64,000 bases of DNA from contig NZ_JXQC01000003.1 of NCBI RefSeq assembly GCF_001305965.1, positions 1,603,633 through 1,667,632 on the forward strand, given 5' to 3'. The position numbers were made by a program, and so were the translations under genes. The notes below the pieces were generated by a model. The model made no database searches and was not told where the DNA came from. It saw only the letters and a program-made list of their open reading frames with translations. Within the stretch, counting starts at the first letter, position 1; the number at the start of each line of letters is the position of its first letter. Origin of the DNA: Erythrobacter sp. SG61-1L (lineage in GTDB: Bacteria; Pseudomonadota; Alphaproteobacteria; Sphingomonadales; Sphingomonadaceae). Below are positions 51,206-59,265 of this stretch, in pieces.

Positions 51206-52609
51206 TCATGCCGCGTTCGGCGTCGCATGCTCCGCCACATAGGCGGCGATGGCATCATATTCGCCCGGCAGCTGGACGTAGCGCTCTTCCCGCTCGAACA
51301 GGTCACCCACGCGGGCGGGCAGGCCCGGACGGACGCCGGTTGCCTGTTCCACGGCATCGGGGAACTTGGCCGGGTGAGCGGTCGCCAGCGTCACCACCGG
51401 CACGGATTTATCCACCCCGGCATTACGCGCGGCGTGCAGGCCGATGGCAGTGTGCGGATCGATGATCTCGGCGCAATGGTCCGCCGCCCAGCGCATGGCG
51501 GCCATGGTCTCGTCCCCATCGGCGCGGGCGCTGGTGAACAGGGCGGAGGCCCCTTCGCGCTGCGCATTGGTGAGGCGCATGGCCTTGCTCGCTTCGAAGC
51601 CACGCATCTGCTCGGCCAGGGCCAGGCCATCGCGCCCGCCGCAATCGAACAGCAGGCGTTCGAAATTGGAGCTGACCTGAATGTCCATCGAAGGCGCGGC
51701 AGTGGGCGTGACCGTTCCGGCCGAATAATCGCCTTCCGACAGGGCGCGGTGGAGAATGTCGTTGACGTTGGTCGCCACGATCAGCCGTTCGATCGGCAGG
51801 CCCATCTTGGCCGCGACATAGCCCGCGAACACGTCCCCGAAATTGCCGGTCGGCACGGAGAAGGCCACATTGCGGTAAGGCGCGCCAAGCTGCACCCCGC
51901 AGGCGAAATAATAGACTACCTGCGCCATCAGGCGTGCCCAGTTGATCGAATTCACCGCCGCGATGTTGAAGCGGCTGGTCATGGCAGTATCGCCGAACAT
52001 GCGCTTCACCATGGCCTGCGCATCGTCGAAGCTGCCTTCGATGGCGATGTTATAGACATTGGGCGCCAGCACCGTGGTCATCTGGCGGCGCTGCACGTCG
52101 CTCACCCGGCCGCGCGGATGCAGCATGAAGATGTCGATGTTCTTGCGGTTCGCCACTGCGTCGATCGCGGCAGAACCGGTGTCGCCCGAAGTCGCGCCAA
52201 CGATAGTCAGGCGGTCTTCACGGCGGGACAGGAAGGTTTCGAACAGGCGGCCCAGCAATTGCAGCGCCACATCCTTGAAGGCCAGCGTGGGGCCATGGAA
52301 CAGTTCGAGCAGCCAGTGCTGTTCGTCAAACTGCTTCAGCGGCGTCACTGCATCATGGGCGAAGGTGCCATAGGCGCTGCGGCACAGGCCCAGCAGTTCC
52401 TCATCCGTCAGGCTGCCTTCGACGAAAGGCTTCATCACCTTCACCGCCAGTTCGGCATAGGGAAGCCCGGCCATCGCCGCAATCTCGGCCTCGGTAAAGC
52501 GCGGCCATTCGGTGGGGACGTAAAGCCCGCCATCCGAGGCCAGCCCGGCCAGAGTGACACCTTCGAAATCGAGCGCCGGGGCGCTGCCGCGAGTGGAGAC
52601 GTAAAGCAT
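51206..52609 (-). CDS. thrC: Threonine synthase
   Basis: ThrC converts O-phosphohomoserine to threonine using PLP. The 467-residue enzyme has LYVSTRGSAPALDFEGV at the start, the PLP lysine in HGPTLAFKDVALQLLG, ATSGDTGSAA, and SVPTGNFGDVFAGYVAAKMGLP as in long bacterial ThrC. The start is the ATG at 52609; a longer frame upstream would add a Pro/Arg-rich stretch. Downstream on the same strand is the RlmI-like gene. Confidence 0.96.
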   Translation of the reverse strand: MLYVSTRGSAPALDFEGVTLAGLASDGGLYVPTEWPRFTEAEIAAMAGLPYAELAVKVMKPFVEGSLTDEELLGLCRSAYGTFAHDAVTPLKQFDEQHWLLELFHGPTLAFKDVALQLLGRLFETFLSRREDRLTIVGATSGDTGSAAIDAVANRKNIDIFMLHPRGRVSDVQRRQMTTVLAPNVYNIAIEGSFDDAQAMVKRMFGDTAMTSRFNIAAVNSINWARLMAQVVYYFACGVQLGAPYRNVAFSVPTGNFGDVFAGYVAAKMGLPIERLIVATNVNDILHRALSEGDYSAGTVTPTAAPSMDIQVSSNFERLLFDCGGRDGLALAEQMRGFEASKAMRLTNAQREGASALFTSARADGDETMAAMRWAADHCAEIIDPHTAIGLHAARNAGVDKSVPVVTLATAHPAKFPDAVEQATGVRPGLPARVGDLFEREERYVQLPGEYDAIAAYVAEHATPNAA

Positions 52610-52956
52610 GGCGCGCGCCTTAATCGCACCGCCCGGCAAAGGAAACCCCGGATGGGCAGCGAGGCGTATTCGCCGCGCCGGATGGGGCGCATTCAGGCAG
52701 GCCCCAGGTGCCATGGGAAAGGTGACACAGAACCACCCGCGAAACCTTGTGACCTTTCCCGAAATTTCCGTTGCAGGTCAGCAGCCTGTGCGGGAATTCC
52801 CAAAATGGACTGTGACCTTTCGTTCGGCCTCGTGTCACCGCGCAAGTCCGCACCACCATCGTCCCTCGCCACTTGCCGCGAAATCGGCTTGCAGGCGACA
52901 TGGCACAGATGGGCATGTGTAGGAAAATGTAGCTTTGAGAGGGGCACCTCGAAGCG
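52610..52956. other. Gene-free region between thrC and the ArsR gene
   Basis: These 347 bases contain the second copy of a dispersed repeat (52719-52824), with two extra partial boxes, TTGTGACCTTTCCCG and GTGTCAC. No credible open frame is seen. The thrC promoter must lie near 52620-52720. Confidence 0.6.
52719..52824. repeat. Dispersed repeat, copy B
   Basis: AAAGGTGACACAGAACC (52719-52734) and TGTGACCTTTCGTT (52811-52824) repeat the box pair at 6217-6323 with a 90-base step between boxes. A third similar box, TGTGACCTTTC, lies inside at about 52749. Read in opposite directions, the outer boxes resemble each other. Confidence 0.5.
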
Positions 52957-53301
52957 CTACGCTTCTTCCCCCACGCCCTCCCCTTCCAGCGCGCCTTTCA
53001 GCGCCAGCAGCCCGGCTGCCGCGCCTGCCGCATGAGGGCCGATCCAGCGCCGATGGATCTGCTGGATCGGCATGGCATCCAGATGGTTGAACCTTTCCCG
53101 CCCCTTGCGCACCGGCACGACCAGCCCGGCCTTCTCCAGCACCTTGAGGTGCTGCATCACCGTGCAGCGATCCAACGCCGGAAAGCAGGCACACAGCTGA
53201 CTGGTAGTGAGCGGGCGCAGTTTCAGTTCATCGCAGATCGCCCGCCGGGTGGCGTTGCCCAAAGCCCTGAAGACGAGGTCCATCTCTGCGTCGATTGACA
53301 T
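52957..53301 (-). CDS. ArsR-type helix-turn-helix regulator
   Basis: This 114-residue winged-helix protein has DLVFRALGNATRRAICDELKLRPLTTSQLCACFPALDRCTVMQHLKVLEKAGLVV, the ArsR fold with a recognition helix around residues 44-64. No cysteine pair typical of metal sensors is clear, so it probably belongs to the non-metal group paired with SRPBCC genes. A second ATG 18 bases in (MDLVFRALG) has the better ribosome-binding context and may be the real start. It is divergent from the SRPBCC gene, with an operator-like palindrome between. Confidence 0.88.
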   Translation of the reverse strand: MSIDAEMDLVFRALGNATRRAICDELKLRPLTTSQLCACFPALDRCTVMQHLKVLEKAGLVVPVRKGRERFNHLDAMPIQQIHRRWIGPHAAGAAAGLLALKGALEGEGVGEEA

Positions 53302-53318
53302 GTTATATTTTTATAACA
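53301..53318. promoter_or_regulatory. ArsR operator palindrome
   Basis: TGTTATA-TTTT-TATAACA is a perfect 7-4-7 inverted repeat touching the ATG at 53301 and 35 bases from the SRPBCC start. ArsR-family regulators bind such AT-rich palindromes, so autoregulation and control of the divergent gene are likely. Confidence 0.65.
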
Positions 53319-53352
53319 TAATTCACTGCGACTCAAGCGGAAGGATCGCGCG

Positions 53353-53835
53353 ATGGAACTGAAGTTCAGAGTGGCAGCGCGGATTGCCCGCCCGGTCCAC
53401 GACGTGTTCGAAGCGGTGGCCGATCCGGCAAAGCTGTCAGCCTACTTCACCACCGGTGGTGCGAAGGGCCGCCTGGAAACCGGATCTGTGGTGACGTGGG
53501 ACTTCCACGACTTTCCGGGCGCCTTCCCCGTTTACGTGACCGAAGTAGTGCCCGATGAACGCATCGTGCTGGAATGGGATGCGGCAGAAGGGGAAGCGCC
53601 CAATGTCGATGGCGGGGAACTGACCCCGGTCGATTACCGCACCACCGTGACCATGCTGTTCAAACCATTGGAAGACGGACGCACGCTGGTGGAGATCGCA
53701 GAAGAAGGCTGGCGCCCCACGCCGGGCGGCCTCAAGGCGAGTTATGGCAATTGTCAGGGTTGGAGCCAGATGCTCTGTGCGCTGAAGATGTGGATCGAAC
53801 ACGGGATCAACCTGCGCGAAGGGATGTATAAATAG
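53353..53835 (+). CDS. SRPBCC (AHSA1-like) domain protein
   Basis: This 160-residue protein has the START-like fold: ARIARPVHDVFEAVADPAKLSAYFTTGGA, PGAFPVYVTEVVPDERIVLEWD, TTVTMLFKPLEDGRTLVEIAEEGW, and the C-terminal helix GWSQMLCALKMWIEHGINLREGM. It resembles the AHSA1 proteins that are encoded next to ArsR regulators in many bacteria. The ligand is unknown. It converges with the SURF1 gene and is the only plus-strand gene between thrC and pyrE. Confidence 0.88.
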   Translation: MELKFRVAARIARPVHDVFEAVADPAKLSAYFTTGGAKGRLETGSVVTWDFHDFPGAFPVYVTEVVPDERIVLEWDAAEGEAPNVDGGELTPVDYRTTVTMLFKPLEDGRTLVEIAEEGWRPTPGGLKASYGNCQGWSQMLCALKMWIEHGINLREGMYK

Positions 53836-53877
53836 GGCTGCCCTGCCCTCGCCCTCCCTCAGCGCGCAGGAACCCTG

Positions 53878-54459
53878 TCAGCCCCGCATCCGCTTGCGCA
53901 GTGCAATCGCATAGATAACCAGCGCGGTCGCGGCGAAGAAGAACCACTGCCACGCATAGGCCATGTGGTTATTGGGAATGTCGGCCGGATCGGGCGCGGC
54001 ATTGGCCTGCAGGCCTGCCAGCGGCGGGGATGCGATCAGGCGAGCCTCTCCATCACGCCCCGGACCGATGATGCCCTGGACTTCGCCGCCTGCCCATTGA
54101 GGACGCTCCTGCGGGCCGGCGGACCAGCCCAGCACGACATCGGCCTCACCCGCACCGGGGATCGTACAGCGCGCGACCTGCGCCCACCCTGTTTCGCCTG
54201 CCTGATTATGCCCGGCAACGGCGTCCAGCGAGAGCACCTTGGCGCAATCGATCGTCGCGTGGCGATAGAGCGCACCTTCCACCTCGGCCTTGCTCTTCGG
54301 CCAATCGGCCTGCGAGGACATGGTGAGCGCCTGCCGGTAATGCGCCAGCAGCGATTCCTTCCAGCTTGCCCGCTGCAACTGCCATATGCCCAGCCCCACC
54401 ATTGTGGCGACGGCCAGCAGAACGACGATGGTCGCGAAAATCGGGATACGTCGCGTCAC
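53878..54459 (-). CDS. SURF1 family cytochrome oxidase assembly protein
   Basis: SURF1 helps assemble heme a into cytochrome oxidase. The sequence has the N-terminal membrane segment (IFATIVVLLAVATMVGLGIWQLQRASWKESLLAHY) and the C-terminal one (NNHMAYAWQWFFFAATALVIYAIALRKR), both typical. At about 193 residues it is shorter than usual (about 230-250). The start is a GTG that overlaps the DUF983 stop (GTGA), so it is translationally coupled. It is the last gene of the oxidase operon. Confidence 0.85.
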   Translation of the reverse strand: MTRRIPIFATIVVLLAVATMVGLGIWQLQRASWKESLLAHYRQALTMSSQADWPKSKAEVEGALYRHATIDCAKVLSLDAVAGHNQAGETGWAQVARCTIPGAGEADVVLGWSAGPQERPQWAGGEVQGIIGPGRDGEARLIASPPLAGLQANAAPDPADIPNNHMAYAWQWFFFAATALVIYAIALRKRMRG

Positions 54460-54872
54460 TCTTGCCCCTTGGAATCGGCATCGCCGCCCACATCGCTGCA
54501 AGTGACTTCCTTGGCCTTGCGCCAATATTCCGCCTGCAGCAGCCATGCCTTGCTGACGCGCAGGCCCCAGATCGTCGATCCGGCAATGACCGGAATCCAG
54601 ATCAGGATATGCACCCAGAAAGGCGGGTGAACGGAGAATTCCAGCCACAGCGCCAGGATCACCACCAGTGCGCCGATGATCAGGGTGAGGAAGGCCGCAG
54701 GCCCATCGCCCACGTTGAACTGGCTGAAGTCCAGCCCACAGCTCTTGCAGCTCGGCGCGAAGCGGGCCAGCCCGCCGAACAGGGTCTTCGAGCCGCAGCG
54801 GGGGCAAAGACCAAGAAGGGCAGCCTGCACTGCTGCGGGCTGCCCTTCCTTGATTGATTCGGGTTTGTTCAC
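54456..54872 (-). CDS. DUF983 membrane protein
   Basis: This 138-residue protein has two CxxC pairs at the N-terminus (CPRCGS and CKSCG), like a zinc knuckle, followed by two hydrophobic segments (AAFLTLIIGALVVILALWL and VHILIWIPVIAGSTIWGL). DUF983 proteins are found with cytochrome oxidase genes of alphaproteobacteria, and a role in assembly is assumed. It lies 12 bases after ctaE and overlaps the SURF1 start. Confidence 0.85.
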   Translation of the reverse strand: MNKPESIKEGQPAAVQAALLGLCPRCGSKTLFGGLARFAPSCKSCGLDFSQFNVGDGPAAFLTLIIGALVVILALWLEFSVHPPFWVHILIWIPVIAGSTIWGLRVSKAWLLQAEYWRKAKEVTCSDVGGDADSKGQE

Positions 54873-54884
54873 CTCAGGTGCCGA

Positions 54885-55706
54885 TCAGTGGATCGGCGCA
54901 CCCCAGCCGCCCCAGATGTAGACGACCGCGAAGAGGAACAGCCACACCACGTCGACGAAGTGCCAATACCAGGCAGCCGCTTCGAAGCCGAAGTGCTCCT
55001 TCGGGGTGAAGTCGCCCTTATAGGTGCGCACGAGGCAGACGATCAGGAAGATCGTGCCCACGATAACGTGGAAACCGTGGAAGCCGGTCGCCATGTAGAA
55101 GGCCGAGCTGTAGGTGTTGCCACCGAAGCCGAACGGCGCGTGCATATATTCATAGGCCTGGATGCAGCTGAACAGCACGCCCAGGATGATGGTGAGCCAA
55201 AGGCCCTTCTTCACCGAAGTGCGATCACCATGGATCAGCGCGTGGTGCGCCCAGGTAAGCGTGGTGCCCGAGCAGAGCAGGATCAGCGTGTTCAGCAGCG
55301 GCAGGGCGAAGGGGTCCATGACCGCTTCGATCGCCTTGGGCGGGAACTGACCGCCGATAACTTCGGCCAGTTGGTTCGGGAACAGCGCGAAATCGAACCA
55401 GCTCCAGAACCAGCCGACAAAGAACATCACTTCCGAAGCGATGAACAGGATCATGCCGTAACGCATGTGCAGCTGCACCACCGGAGTGTGGTGACCTTCG
55501 CGGCCTTCCTTGATGATGTTGGAAAACCAGCTGAAGAAAGTGGCGATCAGGCCGGCAAGCCCCAGGCCGACAACCAGATGCCCGCCGGACATCTCATGCA
55601 TGAACATCACCATGCCGGTGGTGAACACAAGCGCCGAAAACGAGCCGGTCAGCGGCCAGATGTCGGGGGGAAGGATGTGGTAATCGTGGTTCTTCGTGCC
55701 GGCCAT
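54885..55706 (-). CDS. ctaE: Cytochrome c oxidase subunit III
   Basis: Subunit III is an integral part of the aa3 oxidase. The 273-residue protein has about seven membrane segments and the family stretches SEVMFFVGWFWSWF, the acidic residue of that helix, and MATGFHGFHVIVGTIFLIV. It begins near HDYHILPPDIWPLTGS. It is followed after 12 bases by DUF983. Confidence 0.95.
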   Translation of the reverse strand: MAGTKNHDYHILPPDIWPLTGSFSALVFTTGMVMFMHEMSGGHLVVGLGLAGLIATFFSWFSNIIKEGREGHHTPVVQLHMRYGMILFIASEVMFFVGWFWSWFDFALFPNQLAEVIGGQFPPKAIEAVMDPFALPLLNTLILLCSGTTLTWAHHALIHGDRTSVKKGLWLTIILGVLFSCIQAYEYMHAPFGFGGNTYSSAFYMATGFHGFHVIVGTIFLIVCLVRTYKGDFTPKEHFGFEAAAWYWHFVDVVWLFLFAVVYIWGGWGAPIH

Positions 55707-55793
55707 GGATTGCTTCCTGGTTGGTCTTGCGTGGCGCCCCTGTCAGAGCCTTGTGAGCGCCCCTTAATCTGCAGATCGCCTGCGGTCCAGAGC

Positions 55794-56360
55794 TTAGGAG
55801 CCCTTCCCGTCAAGGTTGTGGAATGTGTAGCTCAGGGTGATCTGTTCGACGTCCTTCGCATTCTCGTCCTTGAGAATCGCGGGATCGACATAATAGGTCA
55901 CCGGCATCCGGACTTCCTCGCCCGGCTGCAGCGTCTGCTCGGTGAAGCAGAAGCACTGGATCTTGTTGAAATAGGGCGCTGCCTGTTCCGGCTCGACATT
56001 GTAGCTCGCCTGACCGGTCACCGGCTTGTCGGAATTGTTGCGGGCGATGAAAAAGGCGATCTTGCGCTCGCCCAGCCGGGCGGTTTCCGTCACCTGCTCA
56101 GGCTTGAAATTCCACGGTACATCGGGCGCGATATTGCCATCGAAGCGGACAGAGATCGTCTCGCCCGTGGCGTTCACCGCTGCGGCTTTGGCCTCGCTGG
56201 CGATCTGCGGCGTGCCACCGAAACCGGTCACCTGGCAGAACATGCGGTAAAGCGGCACCGAGGCATAACCCAGCCCGAGCATCCCGACAGCAAGGGTAAA
56301 GGCCATGAAGCCGACCTTGCGGTTGTTCCGCCGGGCGGTGTCAGACCCCTGCCCACTCAT
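55794..56360 (-). CDS. ctaG: Cytochrome c oxidase assembly protein CtaG (Cox11)
   Basis: CtaG delivers copper to the Cu(B) site. The 188-residue protein has one membrane segment (VGFMAFTLAVGMLGLGYASVPLYRMFCQVTGFGG) and the periplasmic copper-binding CFCF motif (IQCFCFTEQ, near residue 135), followed by MPVTYYVDP. Its ATG overlaps the stop of the 45-residue ORF upstream. Confidence 0.96.
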   Translation of the reverse strand: MSGQGSDTARRNNRKVGFMAFTLAVGMLGLGYASVPLYRMFCQVTGFGGTPQIASEAKAAAVNATGETISVRFDGNIAPDVPWNFKPEQVTETARLGERKIAFFIARNNSDKPVTGQASYNVEPEQAAPYFNKIQCFCFTEQTLQPGEEVRMPVTYYVDPAILKDENAKDVEQITLSYTFHNLDGKGS

Positions 56361-56494
56361 TGCGCGCCACCGATCCGGGCGATGGTGATGAAAAAGAACA
56401 GCACCACGAATGCCAGCAGCAGCCCGGCAACCACCAGGTTGCGACCCTTGCGGCGGCGAGTGAATTCAGCCTGTTCTTCGGGCGTCATGTTCAT
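56357..56494 (-). CDS. 45-residue single-pass membrane protein in the oxidase operon
   Basis: A short frame of 46 codons (including stop) runs from an ATG at 56494 to TGA at 56357. The product starts [11 protein letters not shown], has a basic stretch RRRKGRN, then a hydrophobic helix (LVVAGLLLAFVVLFFFITIAR), so its N-terminus is probably cytoplasmic. It overlaps ctaB by one base (TGATG) and ctaG by four bases (ATGA), strong evidence that it is translated. Small single-pass proteins at this place are known in alphaproteobacterial cta operons (CoxF-like); its exact role is unclear. A second ATG at 56488 is possible. Confidence 0.8.
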   Translation of the reverse strand: MNMTPEEQAEFTRRRKGRNLVVAGLLLAFVVLFFFITIARIGGAQ

Positions 56495-57411
56495 CAGATA
56501 ATTCCCTGCACCGAAAGCAGCCGGTCCGCAACCAGAGCCGCGAACAGCGCGAAAAGATAGAATACCGAAAATGCGAAGAGCCGCTTTTCCGGCTTCATCG
56601 CATCGTCATCGCCCGTGCGCTGACGAAAGGCCACCGGGAAAGACAGCACGAGGAATACGCCAGACAGCGCCAGCGCCGCGATCCCGTAAACCGCACCAGT
56701 TCCGCCGATGAACCACGGCGCGGCGGAAAGCGGCAGCAACAGAATGCTGTAAGCCAGAATCTGCTTGCGAGTGGATGCCTCGCCCGCGACCACCGGCATC
56801 ATCGGAATGCCGACCTTTGCGTAATCGGACTTCACGAACAGGGCCAGCGCCCAGAAATGCGGCGGCGTCCAGAAGAAGATGATCGCAAACAGCAGCACCG
56901 GCATCAGGGTGACATCGCCGGTAACAGCCACCCAGCCGATCAGTGGCGGGAAAGCCCCTGCCCCGCCGCCGATCACGATGTTCTGCGGGGTGCGCGGCTT
57001 GAGCCAGATGGTATAGATCACCGCATAGTAGACGACCGAGAGCGCAAGGATCGCCCCGGCCAGCCAGCCCACCGCAAGGCCCATGATGAGCACTGCGGCA
57101 ACCGACAGGCCGACGCCGAAATCTCGCGCCGAAGTCGGGTCCATCTTGCCTTGCGGCAGGGGGCGTCGCGCCGTGCGCTTCATGCCCGCATCGATGTCGG
57201 CTTCCCACCACTGGTTCAGCGCCCCTGCCCCGCCTGCTGCCATGGCGATGCACAATACGGCAGTGAAGCCCAGCACTGGATGGATATGGCCCGGCGCTGC
57301 CAGTAACCCGCACAGGCCGGTGAACACCACCAGGCTCATGACACGCGGCTTGGTCAGCGCGAAGAAATCGCGCCAGTCGGCCGGGAGCTGGATCGCAGTG
57401 GAGGTCGTCAT
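56494..57411 (-). CDS. ctaB: Heme O synthase (protoheme IX farnesyltransferase)
   Basis: CtaB attaches a farnesyl group to heme B. The 305-residue UbiA-family membrane protein has the aspartate motif [35 protein letters not shown] at the N-terminus, and [26 protein letters not shown] with the second conserved region. It lies 132 bases downstream of ctaD, with hairpins in the gap. Confidence 0.96.
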   Translation of the reverse strand: MTTSTAIQLPADWRDFFALTKPRVMSLVVFTGLCGLLAAPGHIHPVLGFTAVLCIAMAAGGAGALNQWWEADIDAGMKRTARRPLPQGKMDPTSARDFGVGLSVAAVLIMGLAVGWLAGAILALSVVYYAVIYTIWLKPRTPQNIVIGGGAGAFPPLIGWVAVTGDVTLMPVLLFAIIFFWTPPHFWALALFVKSDYAKVGIPMMPVVAGEASTRKQILAYSILLLPLSAAPWFIGGTGAVYGIAALALSGVFLVLSFPVAFRQRTGDDDAMKPEKRLFAFSVFYLFALFAALVADRLLSVQGII

Positions 57412-57463
57412 AAGTCTTTCAACACGGACTGGCCGAACCGGCCGTTGCCGCTTGTTACAAGGA

Positions 57464-57488
57464 GGGGCGCACCGTTGCGGCGCGCCCC
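57464..57488 (-). terminator. Hairpin between ctaD and ctaB
   Basis: On the minus strand GGGGCGC pairs with GCGCCCC (57464-57470 with 57482-57488), followed by TCCTTGT. A second, smaller stem lies nearer the ctaD stop (around 57513-57530). These could partly end transcription after ctaD or protect the ctaCD mRNA; the T-run is too poor for a firm terminator. Confidence 0.35.
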
Positions 57489-57543
57489 ACCCGATTTACC
57501 GTCGGTCGGCCCGGCGGGCACCAGCCCGGCCGTTGCCACCCTA

Positions 57544-59226
57544 TCAGTGGTGATCGTCGTCCTTGATCACCGGCAGGGTTTCGAACTGGTGGAACGGCGG
57601 CGGGCTCGACAGGGTCCATTCGAGCGTGGTCGCGCCTTCGCCCCAATAGTTGTCGGCAGCCTTCTTGCCAGCCGTGAAGGCGTAGATGATGTTGATGAAG
57701 AACACCACGATCGACAGCGACATGATGTAGTAGCCGTAGGTCGCGATCTCATTCCAGTGCTGGTACGCCGGGGTGTAGTCCGGATAGCGACGCGGCATGC
57801 CCTGCAGCCCGAGGAAGTGCATCGGGAAGAAGATCATGTTCACGCCCACGAAGAAGATCCAGAACTGGATGTGCGCCAGCAGTTCGCTGTGCATCCGGCC
57901 GCTCATCTTCGGGAACCAGTAGTAGAAGCCGGCGAACAGGGCGGTAACCGCACCCAGCGACAGCACGTAGTGGAAGTGGCCGACCACGTAATAGGTGTCA
58001 TGCACCACGTCGTCGATGCCGCCATTGGCCAGCACGACGCCGGTCACGCCGCCAACGGTGAAGAGGAAGATGAAGCCGATGGCCCAGACCATCGGGCTCT
58101 TGAACTCCAGCGAGCCGCCCCACATCGTTGCGATCCACGAAAAGATCTTGATGCCGGTGGGCACCGCGATGACCATGGTGGCAGCCGTGAAGTACATCTT
58201 CGTGTTCACGTCGAGGCCGACCGTATACATGTGGTGAGCCCACACGATGAAGCCGACGACGCCGATCGCGACCATGGCATAGGCCATGCCGAGATAGCCG
58301 AACACGGGCTTGCGGCTGAAGGTCGAGATGATCTGGCTGATGATGCCGAAGGCCGGCAGGATCATGATGTACACTTCGGGGTGACCGAAGAACCAGAACA
58401 GGTGCTGGTACAGCAGCGGGTCACCGCCGCCGGCAGCGTCGAAGAAGGTCGTGCCGAAGTTGCGGTCGGTCAGCAGCATGGTGATCGCAGCAGCGAGCAC
58501 CGGCAGAGCCAGCAGCAGCAGGAAGGCAGTGACCAGCACCGACCATACGAACAGCGGCATCTTGTGCAGGGTCATGCCCGGCGCACGCATGTTGAAGATG
58601 GTGGTGATGAAGTTGATCGCGCCCATGATCGAGGCCGCACCGGCAAGGTGCAGCGCGAAAATGGCGAAGTCCATTGCCGGGCCTTGCGATCCGGTGGTGG
58701 AAAGCGGCGCATAGACCGTCCAGCCCACGCCTGCGCCATTACCCGTGCCACCCGACATGAACGGCGAGATCATCAGCGAGCAGAAGCCCATGAAGGTCAG
58801 CCAGAACGAGATGTTGTTCATGCGCGGGAAGGCCATGTCCGGCGCGCCGATCATGATCGGAACGAACCAGTTGCCGAAGCCGCCGATAACGGCCGGCATG
58901 ACCAGGAAGAACACCATGATCAGGCCATGCGCCGTGATCAGCACGTTCCACAGGTGGAGCTGCTGGTCGAAATCGACCGCGCCGCCGTTGAGCAGCATGG
59001 CGACCTTGCCGAGCACCTGAATGCCGGGCTCGCGCAGTTCCTCGCGCATGATGCCCGAGATGCCGCCGCCTACGATCCCCGCGAAGATCGCGAAGATCAG
59101 ATACAGCGTGCCGATGTCCTTGTGGTTGGTGGACATGAACCACCGGGCAAAGAAGCTCGGCTTGTGGTCGGCGTCGTGGTGATGCTCTTCCGAGTGAGCC
59201 TGGAAGGTATCGGCGATGGTTGCCAT
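57544..59226 (-). CDS. ctaD: Cytochrome c oxidase subunit I
   Basis: This 560-residue catalytic subunit carries heme a, heme a3 and Cu(B). It has 12 membrane segments with the histidine ligands in [28 protein letters not shown] (including the cross-linked His-Tyr), [13 protein letters not shown] and [12 protein letters not shown], together with the K- and D-channel residues expected of the A-type oxidase. The tail [27 protein letters not shown] is typical. Confidence 0.98.
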   Translation of the reverse strand: MATIADTFQAHSEEHHHDADHKPSFFARWFMSTNHKDIGTLYLIFAIFAGIVGGGISGIMREELREPGIQVLGKVAMLLNGGAVDFDQQLHLWNVLITAHGLIMVFFLVMPAVIGGFGNWFVPIMIGAPDMAFPRMNNISFWLTFMGFCSLMISPFMSGGTGNGAGVGWTVYAPLSTTGSQGPAMDFAIFALHLAGAASIMGAINFITTIFNMRAPGMTLHKMPLFVWSVLVTAFLLLLALPVLAAAITMLLTDRNFGTTFFDAAGGGDPLLYQHLFWFFGHPEVYIMILPAFGIISQIISTFSRKPVFGYLGMAYAMVAIGVVGFIVWAHHMYTVGLDVNTKMYFTAATMVIAVPTGIKIFSWIATMWGGSLEFKSPMVWAIGFIFLFTVGGVTGVVLANGGIDDVVHDTYYVVGHFHYVLSLGAVTALFAGFYYWFPKMSGRMHSELLAHIQFWIFFVGVNMIFFPMHFLGLQGMPRRYPDYTPAYQHWNEIATYGYYIMSLSIVVFFINIIYAFTAGKKAADNYWGEGATTLEWTLSSPPPFHQFETLPVIKDDDHH

Positions 59227-59265
59227 GGCTTTACTTTCGACCTTCTGATCTAATCTTCAAACGGC

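Noticed and set aside
57445..59253. A 602-codon open frame antisense to ctaD
   Set aside because: The His/Asp/Glu/Arg-rich product is the reverse reading of a membrane protein gene; ctaD is certain.
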